A stretch of DNA of 30,498 bases from Magnaporthiopsis rhizophila (taxonomy: Eukaryota > Ascomycota > Sordariomycetes > Magnaporthales > Magnaporthaceae). Shown piece by piece: positions 18,323-25,709 of the stretch. The stretch spans positions 1 to 30,498 of the forward strand of contig PYSS01000221.1 in the NCBI GenBank assembly GCA_003049465.1. Reading direction: 5' to 3'. Every line of letters begins with the position of its first letter. Position 1 is the first letter of the stretch. The notes below the pieces were generated by a model. The model ran no database searches. It was not told the DNA's origin and saw nothing but the letters and a program-made list of their open reading frames with translations. Both the position numbers and the translations under genes were made by a program.

Positions 18323-19412
18323 TCAAACGGCCTGGCCGTGAGACTTCTTCAACGCCTTTAGAGTATCGTTTTCGACGACGTCAACCACCTTCATCTGCGC
18401 ATCCTGCATCTTCTGCAGCTTCTTGTTGAGCATCGCGACGTTGTCGGCTGGGATCAGCTTGCCCCGCCCCCACTGCGCATGCTTCTTCTGGCGCGCGGCT
18501 GTGACGCGGCGCAGACCTTCCCTCAGGGCGTGGCAGGCGTCCTTGACGGCGCGCAGCTGGTCGTCCAGCTTCTCGGGCTCGACCTTGAGGGTCAGGATGG
18601 CATCGTCGTCCGCGTCCGGCTGCGGCTGCTGGTTGAACTGGGGGCTGGACTGGATGGCGCTCATGACGGCGCGCTTGTAGCCCGGCTCGAACAGCGTCAG
18701 CTGCACGACGCGGCCGCCCTGCACGTCGACGAGCGCCGCCTCGGACAGCGGGACGGGGGCCGCGCCCTTGGTCAGCACCACGGGCACCCGGCCCAGCGAC
18801 TCCGGGTTGAAGCGCCCGCCCTGCCGCATCACCTGCAGCCGCTCCCTGGTGCGCGCCGTCAGCCGCGTGTACAGCTCCTCGACGCGGCTGAAGTCGGTTG
18901 CGTTTTCCGGGTCGTCTTTTTTTTTGCAGCCGGAGGGCGAGGACGAGGAGGAGGAGGGGCTGTCGTTGTCGCTGTAGTCGTCGAAGTCTTCGAGGTCGGG
19001 GACAGAGGTCTTGCCTCCTTTCCTTTTGTCTGCTTTGCCTGGGCTGTAGTGCTTCTTGCTGAGCGCTGCGCTGGTGGATAGACACCTGCCACAGTCTGTT
19101 GTAGCTGCTGTCGAGGATATCCGCCATGGCGGCGGCGGGCGGGAGGAGGAGGGCGAGGAGGGGTTTGGCGGACGCGCCGGGCCGCGCAGCGTGGTCAGAG
19201 CTCGGGTTGCGACGGTGCGCCGAACGCGGGGAGGAAGAGATCTACAGGGGGAGAGTGGACGTGTTAGACTATGTACTCCAGCTTCAAGAAACCATCGCTG
19301 CGACTATCTGCGCCGGAACTTCCACTTTGAGCTTGACGTACATTTCTGACAGGCCCAGGAGGGCAGATCCAGTCCGGCACAGGGCCGTCTGGGCGACCTT
19401 GGATCCCGCCAT
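18323..19412 (-). CDS. Mitochondrial ribosome recycling factor (two exons)
   Basis: Exons on the - strand are 19412-19342 and 19241-18323, giving 329 residues. The intron (19341-19242, 100 bp) has a GTACGT donor, a TCTAAC branch site and a TGTAG acceptor, and splicing keeps frame with the conserved domain. Residues 1 to about 85 form a basic, Ser/Thr/Pro-rich mitochondrial-type presequence ending in R-C-L-S-T-S-A-A-L-S-K-K, a common pattern before mature matrix proteins. An acidic, Ser-rich linker follows. Residues about 140-325 match the ribosome recycling factor fold: a long first helix (S-R-V-E-E-L-Y-T-R-L), the beta domain (V-Q-L-T-L-F-E-P), and a basic three-helix-bundle C-terminal half (L-R-E-G-L-R-R-V-T-A-A-R-Q). 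The factor splits post-termination mitochondrial ribosomes together with the mitochondrial EF-G paralogue. A second ATG in good context at 19127 opens another frame that does not reach the domain, so it is not the start. Confidence 0.85.
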
Positions 19413-19693
19413 GGCCCAATTGGGTTTCTTCGCCTCGATTGTCCCCGTCGGCGTCTCCAAAGAATAAAGAATTGTCTATGCCGAGCCTTGCGTCACTGCA
19501 AACTTTGAGCCCATCAAAGATCCGGCCCTGAGCCAAGGTGCTCCAACTGCCATGGGCTTCAACCACTCAGAAAGCCCAATTCGTAGGCATGCCCCACCAC
19601 CAGCGGGCAAGCTTTGCCGCCGCACCGGTGAGCGATATAACTGCACTTTCGTCCCCAGTCCTACCATCGCTTCGCTTGCGAGCGAAAAAAATC
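19413..19693. promoter_or_regulatory. Shared upstream region of the recycling factor and tRNA-Val
   Basis: 281 bp between divergently transcribed genes: the recycling factor start on the - strand and the tRNA on the + strand. It should contain the RNA polymerase II promoter of the former. No clear TATA element is seen. An A-rich stretch directly precedes the tRNA. Confidence 0.5.
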
Positions 19694-19781
19694 GGCCGCT
19701 TAGATTAGTGGTTATATCGTATGCTTTACAGTGTTTTCCTGTGTTCGCATAATGTCGCAGGTTCGATCCCTGCAGTGGTCA
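19694..19781 (+). tRNA. tRNA-Val(UAC) with a 15-nt intron
   Basis: The cloverleaf folds by eye. The 7-bp acceptor stem (GGCCGCT with AGTGGTC) includes two G-U pairs. The D arm has three pairs plus a T-T mismatch. The anticodon stem is TATGC/GCATA, and the T stem is a perfect GCAGG/CCTGC with a TTCGATC loop; the discriminator base is A. The anticodon TAC is at 19727-19729 in a TTTACA-C loop, the same loop as yeast tRNA-Val(UAC). The intron is 19731-19745, in the canonical place one base 3' of the anticodon. Its GTG at 19741-19743 can pair with the anticodon, and 19728-19731 with 19739-19742 form a helix, as expected of nuclear pre-tRNA introns. The B box (GGTTCGATCCC) is good; the A box (TAGATTAGTGG) departs from consensus at one position. 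Confidence 0.87.
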
Positions 19782-19789
19782 CGATATCC

Positions 19790-19810
19790 TTTTTTTAATC
19801 TTTTTTTTTT
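19790..19810 (+). terminator. RNA polymerase III T-run terminator of tRNA-Val
   Basis: A T7 run at 19790-19796 starts 9 bp after the tRNA, followed by a longer T run at 19800-19810. This is the standard class III termination arrangement and supports the tRNA strand and end. Confidence 0.75.
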
Positions 19811-20087
19811 ATCTTATAACTTTTACCGAATTTCTTGATCTTATTTAATGACGGTTCTTAATTTTTTTTCTTCTACCCGGGTGAATGTTTGCCGAGGACG
19901 GGATTCGGAACATCGGTCCGTGATGTTGGGTATGTCAAGTGACTGGCGGAAGGGTGTGATCGAGGGTTATAAGCGTAATGGCGCTTTAGGGCAACAAGAT
20001 CAAGGCAGCAAGCATTCATGTACCGTTGTAATCCACACAGGCAACTTGCTCTAATCCGTCAACGCCCTTCTATATCTACAACCTCAT
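19811..20087. other. Short intergenic region, AT-rich at its left end
   Basis: Between the tRNA terminator and the stop codon of the WDR6-type gene. It should contain that gene's 3' UTR on the - strand. I see no gene here. Confidence 0.5.
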
Positions 20088-23000
20088 CTATTCGTTCCTG
20101 TGGCCGTCATCTCCGACATGCATCTCCCACACCTCCACCCCGACCCCGGCGACCACCAGCTTGCCGTCGGGAGACAGTGCAAGGTCGCCCGCGTCCGCAA
20201 CAGCGCTGTACTTGTTCTGCAGCAGCTCGACCCTCAGGCCCTTTTCTCTACCGGCGCCGAGCCCACGCACCCTCCAGACCTTGACCCGCTGGTCATTGCT
20301 GATGGTCGCCGCGAGGACCTCGTCCGGCGGCGTCGACTTGATGATGAGTATCCCCGTGATCCCCGCCGCGTGTGCTGACCGCACCACGGCCCGCCTGGGT
20401 TGGAGCTTGTTGCTGGCCGCATCGGCAACGCCGTCCTCGTGTAGCTGCAGTATACCGAGAGCATTGTCGTCGCCGGCCGTCAGGACCACCCAGCCGCTGC
20501 CTGCCGTCGGCGACGTCCACACGTCCAGCCCCTTTATCGAGCTTTGATGTAGGCTGTGAACGCTCCTGATTGCATACTCGGCCGGCACCGAACCCCCGCT
20601 ACTCTCGGCTTCCCACACCACCACACTGCCGTCCGTCGAGGCCGTCAGCACGCGCAGCGCAAGATCGCCGCCCTCCTGCCGGACCAGAAGGTGCCGAATC
20701 TGCGTCAGACACGCGCCCGTGTACATGCCCCGCGCGAGCAGCACGAACCCGAGCTCACGCGAGTACCGGTACGTCTTGACCTCCGAGTTGGACAGCACGA
20801 GAGAAACGATGAAGTCACCGCTACAGTTATCACCGGTAGCATCGACGCTCAGGATCCGGAGATCGCCATCGGCGGTGCGGTCGGGGTACGCGGCCTCGCG
20901 CACGACCGCCAGCCCGTCGTACCGCGAGCGCCCGTCTAGGCGCGAGACGCGCCAGACGAAGAGCTCCTCGTTGCCCGCGCTGCTGAGGAGGTAGCAGTCC
21001 CGCCCGCCCTCGCCGGCGCTGCACCACTGTAGAGACTGCAGGCCGGCCGTGTGGGCGCTGAGCGACGCCGAGCAGCGCAGCGTCCTTCTGGCGACCCCGC
21101 CGCATTCTGTGTCTGCCGCGGCTTCGTATCTCCAGATGCGGACCGTGGTGTCCTCGGCCGCCGTGGCCAGGAGGCGGCTCCCCTCGCCGATCACGGGGTC
21201 GGCGACGGCGACATCGCACCAACTCGCCGCTCTTACTTCACGCCCGTGGGTGCCTGTCTTGAGCGCGGTGTGGCCGGCGCCCTGTTGTGTGTACATGTGC
21301 GTGCGCTGCGCCTTGGAGTACGCAAAGCGGACCCATTCCTGCCGCCGCCGCCGCCGCCGCCGTGTCCCTTCCGCTCCGTCTTTGGTGGCGTCCCGCCGCT
21401 GTGTTATGTAAGCATAGGTGCGGTGTACGCCACCGCAGTCGACCGTGGCGACCTCGTGCTGCCGTGTCTCGTTCCACACCACAAAGTACCTGCTGCGGAA
21501 GCCGCACAGCATTAGCTCGGGCCGAGCCCCCTCATCTTCGGCCTCCTCGAACCAGGCTTCTGTTATGACGGGGCCGAACGGTGGTGACGAGTCGTGCACG
21601 AGGTCGAGGGAGATGGCCTCGCTGTCGTTTCCGTCATGCCGGGTTTGGATCTCGTATATCAGATATTTGCCGTCGCGGCACGTAGCAAGTATATAAGGCG
21701 AGGCGTCTCCCGATGAGAGCCCCGGGAGACGCATAATAGAGGTGATGGCGTCTTTGCTCCTTGTGGTCTCTGGTGAGCTTTGTATACTCAGCCACGCAGG
21801 ACCGGTGTTGTCTCCGTTCTGGCCTTGCAGGCAGTGCCTAAAGAAGAGCAGTCTCCCGTCCCTGCTCCCAAGACTCAAAAGGTCTCCCGAGAAATCAACT
21901 GCTGTGGTGACGCAGCCGCTTGGCACGGGTATCCTGCTTTGGGTTGAAGTCGTGACAGCCATACTCGAGCTTGGGTGTGCAATGGTGATAAAAAATGCTT
22001 CACCATGACCTAGAAGGGTCACAACGAGATGAATATGGCCATCCAATGCATGGGCACTAGATCTGCTGGAGGCTTCCGGTAACGCTGGCAGGACAAAGAT
22101 ATCAGAAACTTTGCGTCCTAGGCCCGTGATCTTCTCAAGACGCGGTTGAGGGCCTGACGAGAACATGTAGACCGCGCCGCTCGCCGAGCCAAGAAAGCAG
22201 AATCCGGACTGCGTTCTGGCCGGTCTTCTGACAATGTTGTAGCCCCTGAGATCGGATCGGATCCCGTCGGGCAGTTCCAGTCCAGTCCAGGAGACCTGCG
22301 AGCCATCACCATCATGCACACGCCCAAGGAAGACGTTGCCAAATGTCGACGTCACCAGGATCTCGTTCTCCGAGACAAACGCAAACGTCTTGAACGTCTC
22401 CCCTTTGGCTTTGTGGCCCGTCGCGCCGGTGCCTTCGATCAGGGGTGAAACGTCCGAGAAGGCGAACGACACGTCGATGACGTCCGGTGATGTGGGCGTT
22501 GCTTCAATAGAGGGAACAACAGGGTACGCAAGGGCGGCCGTTGCTCCAAGGAGCGCAATCTTTCCGTCGGCGCCTCCGGTGGCTATCAGCGGCTCCCCAC
22601 CGTCGGCAAGGCCGAGCATCGCAGTGGACCAGATGTGCTTCCCTCCATGGCAAGGCACCGTATTGACATGCGACAGGGCTCCGGACATTTGCGGAATACC
22701 TGGCGCATGGTCCAGCGCAAAGAGCCACTCTTGCGTCGTGGCGTCTTCGCCGAAGGAGTATACCGTCAGCCGCGATGCCGGCTGCTCTTGGCCTCCGCCG
22801 GGTTTCTCCTGAAGCGCCGGTGGCGAGAGCAAGCCCCGGGTAGAGAAGCGCACATGCCATATCCTGGACTGGTGGCCCATGGCGACAGCCAGCGCCTTTG
22901 TTGGTAGATCGCTCGGATCCGCAGCGTCAGCTTTTGCAGAGCCGGTCTGTGGCTCGTTGTAGATGTCCGCAGCCTGTCCGCCGAAGCCCGTCTCGCGGCT

Positions 23001-23933
23001 CTCGGCCAGCAACTTGCCAGCTGGCGCCACAGCGGCACCGGCGCGTTCCGTAATGTCCCAGATCCGAACGGTCCTGTCGTCGCTGCAACTGGCAAGCAGC
23101 CTGATCTTCTCGCCGCGGCTATCGCCTTTGCCCGGCAGCGTCAGCTCCTCCGAGATGGCGACTCCAAACACGGAGCCCTCGTGGCCAGAGAGCACGCACA
23201 GAACTTCAGTCGCGCCACCGCTCTCGCCGTCCCAGGGCCGGCACTTCCAGACGATTATTTCACCAAAAACCGTCCCGCCGGCCACGAGAACCTCGTCGTC
23301 GTTGTCGTCACCGGTACACGTAGACCCCGGCCAACAAACATTTGCCGAATACAATATAGGACGGGACGGCGAGATGACGGCGCCAAACGAGACAAATGGC
23401 GGGCTGCAGCCGTCGACGACCTGGAACGGGACGACCTCGTTGTGCGCCATGACCAGGACACCGCGTGCCGGACTGCCGCCGCCGCCGCCGCTCAGGATGC
23501 CGTCGTAGATCCAGTCAGACGCCGTGGCTTCGTTCGGGCACCACAGCCCCTCGATATCGCTGCGGCCCTCGATGAGCGCCCGTATCACGCGCCCAGGAAC
23601 CACAACGACCGAAGTGCCACCCCAGAGGAGCACAAACTCAGCCCCGGCGGCCACGAAGATGCCGTGGACCACGCTGGCCTCGAAGACGAGCAGCTCGCCG
23701 TACAAAAACCCCGTCCGCACGTCCAGGACCTTGAGCTGTGTGTCCTCGCCGGCGAGCAGATATGGGCCGGGCTCGCTCGGGGTGCTGCTGCTGCTGCTGC
23801 CGCTGCTGACGGGGTCGTGAAAGAAGGCGAGCGCCGTGACTGGGCAGGAGAGGAATTCTCGCTCGATTGTGACGGCCTGCCTGGTGGCACCCTGTCTTGT
23901 TGGAGGTGGCATCTGGATTGTTGCTGGACTCAT
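20088..23933 (-). CDS. WDR6/Rtt10 (Trm734)-type WD40 protein, partner of the tRNA 2'-O-methyltransferase Trm7
   Basis: A single exon of 1281 residues with WD40 repeats along its whole length. Recognisable blades include S-G-H-E-G-S-V-F-G-V (about 246) with S-D-D-R-T-V-R-I-W-D (about 285), F-G-E-D-A-T-T-Q-E-W (about 393), and G-G-A-D-G-K-I-A (about 450). The C-terminal blades include A-E-D-T-T-V-R-I-W (about 922), G-N-E-E-L-F-V-W (about 985), S-T-D-G-S-V-V-V-W (about 1097), D-D-N-A-L-G-I-L (about 1150) and S-N-D-Q-R-V-K-V-W (about 1210). The N-terminus (V-T-A-L-A-F, then Y-L-L-A-G-E, then L-K-V-L-D-V) and the length fit WDR6. In yeast, Rtt10/Trm734 guides Trm7 to the wobble base (position 34) of some tRNAs in the cytoplasm. 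A seven-Arg run near residue 857 comes from a GCC repeat. The start is the first ATG; a Met at residue 8 is an alternative. Another large WD40 scaffold is possible but less likely. Confidence 0.82.
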   Translation of the reverse strand: MSPATIQMPPPTRQGATRQAVTIEREFLSCPVTALAFFHDPVSSGSSSSSTPSEPGPYLLAGEDTQLKVLDVRTGFLYGELLVFEASVVHGIFVAAGAEFVLLWGGTSVVVVPGRVIRALIEGRSDIEGLWCPNEATASDWIYDGILSGGGGGSPARGVLVMAHNEVVPFQVVDGCSPPFVSFGAVISPSRPILYSANVCWPGSTCTGDDNDDEVLVAGGTVFGEIIVWKCRPWDGESGGATEVLCVLSGHEGSVFGVAISEELTLPGKGDSRGEKIRLLASCSDDRTVRIWDITERAGAAVAPAGKLLAESRETGFGGQAADIYNEPQTGSAKADAADPSDLPTKALAVAMGHQSRIWHVRFSTRGLLSPPALQEKPGGGQEQPASRLTVYSFGEDATTQEWLFALDHAPGIPQMSGALSHVNTVPCHGGKHIWSTAMLGLADGGEPLIATGGADGKIALLGATAALAYPVVPSIEATPTSPDVIDVSFAFSDVSPLIEGTGATGHKAKGETFKTFAFVSENEILVTSTFGNVFLGRVHDGDGSQVSWTGLELPDGIRSDLRGYNIVRRPARTQSGFCFLGSASGAVYMFSSGPQPRLEKITGLGRKVSDIFVLPALPEASSRSSAHALDGHIHLVVTLLGHGEAFFITIAHPSSSMAVTTSTQSRIPVPSGCVTTAVDFSGDLLSLGSRDGRLLFFRHCLQGQNGDNTGPAWLSIQSSPETTRSKDAITSIMRLPGLSSGDASPYILATCRDGKYLIYEIQTRHDGNDSEAISLDLVHDSSPPFGPVITEAWFEEAEDEGARPELMLCGFRSRYFVVWNETRQHEVATVDCGGVHRTYAYITQRRDATKDGAEGTRRRRRRRQEWVRFAYSKAQRTHMYTQQGAGHTALKTGTHGREVRAASWCDVAVADPVIGEGSRLLATAAEDTTVRIWRYEAAADTECGGVARRTLRCSASLSAHTAGLQSLQWCSAGEGGRDCYLLSSAGNEELFVWRVSRLDGRSRYDGLAVVREAAYPDRTADGDLRILSVDATGDNCSGDFIVSLVLSNSEVKTYRYSRELGFVLLARGMYTGACLTQIRHLLVRQEGGDLALRVLTASTDGSVVVWEAESSGGSVPAEYAIRSVHSLHQSSIKGLDVWTSPTAGSGWVVLTAGDDNALGILQLHEDGVADAASNKLQPRRAVVRSAHAAGITGILIIKSTPPDEVLAATISNDQRVKVWRVRGLGAGREKGLRVELLQNKYSAVADAGDLALSPDGKLVVAGVGVEVWEMHVGDDGHRNE
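21341..21362. repeat. (GCC)7 microsatellite inside the WDR6-type gene
   Basis: Seven GCC units plus one G. On the coding (-) strand they read as seven CGG codons, giving seven consecutive Arg in a variable loop between WD40 blades. A second triplet tract near 23787-23812 encodes a Ser run in the N-terminal region. Confidence 0.95.
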
Positions 23934-24695
23934 GGTTTTGTGTGTGCCGTGCCCCTTATTTACGTTTTTCTTCCTTCCCCGCTTGCCTCAGATGACGCTT
24001 TTCCAGCATACCAAGCCCCGGCTTCGAAGGCGGCTGGCGCTCGATCAATCAACAAGCGCCCCGTTCGAGGCTTGAATGTTGCCTTTGTAGTTTTCTGTCT
24101 TTGACAGGGTGAAGGCTCACTCATCCCTCAGTTTCGTTGTTGCACTTGAAAATTGGGCGCTCCTCGCATTGAGTCATACGCATTCGATGGCGCGCAATCA
24201 CAAAATGTGCTTCAGAGTCAACTCGCAAACACGAATCTCAAGAGACGGAAGGAACCAAGACCATGTAAAAAGCATCACGATTCCAATCTCGAGCACGCCC
24301 AGTTATATGATCCATACTGAATTAACCGCACATCGGGGGTATTGTTCCATTCTCTGGACATCGTCGAATCCAACTACCTGTAGGTGCGTCAAACCATCCC
24401 GTGCCGCCGCCCTGAACCAATCAACCAGTATTTATCCTCCTCTCGTGAGCAGGAGAAATGCAGTCATCATGAAGTATCCATTCCACCAAACGCCAGTAAA
24501 GATGCTTTCGAAAGTAGGGCAACAGGAGACGAGCCTTTATCCTCTTCCATATCCACGCAGCAAAAGAACAAAAAAACAAATCATAGAATGTAAAGCAAAT
24601 GACGCAATAAAAAATGTTTCTGATCGCCCAGCTCAACTAGCTGCTGCTACTGGTAATTTCCCACACGGCCGGCGTCCATTAAGTGGTGGTAGGGT
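23934..24695. other. Promoter region of the WDR6-type gene and 3' region of the Sur7-type gene
   Basis: 762 bp between two genes transcribed leftward. It should contain the leader and promoter of the WDR6-type gene at its left and the 3' UTR of the Sur7-type gene at its right. The right half is AT-richer, as usual for fungal 3' regions. No gene is supported. Confidence 0.55.
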
Positions 24696-25709
24696 TTAGC
24701 GGCCTTGCGAGTAGGGCTCGTAAGCCATGTCACCACGGCCGCCCTGCGGGTAGCGGGGAGCGCCGTACTGGTTGTGGTAGTAGCTGCTGTTGTTCTGGAA
24801 GGCGCCCGACTGGTTCTCGTTGAGGGGCGAGTAGGCGCCGACGGGCACGCGCTTCTCGGCGTCGGAGCTGCGCCTGCGGGACTCGGGCTTGCAGCAGCAG
24901 ATGGTCAGGAGCCAGAAGAAGCCGGCGGCCAGGGCGAAGGCGACCGAGATCCAGATGGTGGCCAGGAATTGGCCGTTGAAGCTGGAGCGCACGCCGTACA
25001 GCTTGGCGGTGCTCTCGGCAGTGCCGACGACGATGACGGCGGTGGAGGTGGCCAGGGCGGCGAAGGCGCACACGGCGGCCGAGGCGACGCCCGACACGAC
25101 CCAGGTCAGGCAGGACACGGCGCGGCTGCAGTTGGAGATTATGCCGAGCAGCAGGGCGACGCCGAGGCCGAGGGCGGCGATGATGAAGACGATCTCGGTC
25201 CAGCGGATGGCGGAGCCGAAGGAGTGGAGGGCATCCTCCATCGTCTTGGGTAGGTCCACCTTCTTGCCGACGGTCGAGGCCAGCTTCTTGATGTTGCCGA
25301 TCGTGTTGTTGACCTCGGTCTCGGCCCAGTTGAACTTGGGCTGCAGGCACGAGCGGTCGCCGTTCTGCGGGTCGAAGCAGTAGCCCCACAGGTTGACGTC
25401 GTAGACCTTGTGCAGGCCCAGGTCGGCGGCCGTGATGTTGCCGGCCTGGTTGGCCTGCTTTTGCTCAAAGTGGCCGGAGGCGGCCGCGATGAGCGGTGCC
25501 GCCTGCGGGAGCGGTTCCGGTGACCGGCCCACCAACCCCCCTAGCACGTTGGGCTTGACCTGAAGCTCCGTCAGGTTCACCCGGAACATGTAGAGGCCAT
25601 CCTTGTTGCCCACCACGCCGGCCAGACCGGCAATGAGCAGTGATATCAAGCTGGCGAGCGTGAGGAGGAATGGCAGCGCCACGCAGAGATAGCGCCCAAA
25701 GTTGCCCAT
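24696..25709 (-). CDS. Sur7/PalI-family four-pass plasma membrane protein
   Basis: A single exon of 337 residues. Membrane segments lie at about 7-33, 172-192, 199-229 and 248-272. The long first outside loop (34-171) carries the family signature L-W-G-Y-C (107-111) with a second Cys at 121, which probably form a disulphide, and N-glycosylation sequons (N-L-T 45-47, N-I-T 91-93, N-N-T-I around 134-137). A Cys-Cys-Cys at 271-273 right after the last membrane segment is a possible palmitoylation site. The cytoplasmic tail (274-337) is polar, with Arg/Ser-rich and Tyr/Pro/Gly-rich parts. Sur7 proteins mark eisosome/MCC domains of the fungal plasma membrane, and PalI acts in ambient-pH sensing; the sequence does not settle which subgroup this is. 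The start at 25709 (M-G-N-F-G-R-Y) is chosen because it leads directly into the first membrane segment. The frame stays open upstream to 26078, but that part looks like leader. Confidence 0.85.
   Translation of the reverse strand: MGNFGRYLCVALPFLLTLASLISLLIAGLAGVVGNKDGLYMFRVNLTELQVKPNVLGGLVGRSPEPLPQAAPLIAAASGHFEQKQANQAGNITAADLGLHKVYDVNLWGYCFDPQNGDRSCLQPKFNWAETEVNNTIGNIKKLASTVGKKVDLPKTMEDALHSFGSAIRWTEIVFIIAALGLGVALLLGIISNCSRAVSCLTWVVSGVASAAVCAFAALATSTAVIVVGTAESTAKLYGVRSSFNGQFLATIWISVAFALAAGFFWLLTICCCKPESRRRSSDAEKRVPVGAYSPLNENQSGAFQNNSSYYHNQYGAPRYPQGGRGDMAYEPYSQGR

Noticed and set aside
18381..19127. A 248-codon - strand frame starting M-A-D-I-L-D
   Set aside because: It is Arg/Ala-rich and does not carry the recycling-factor domain, which lies in another frame joined by a good intron to an upstream exon.
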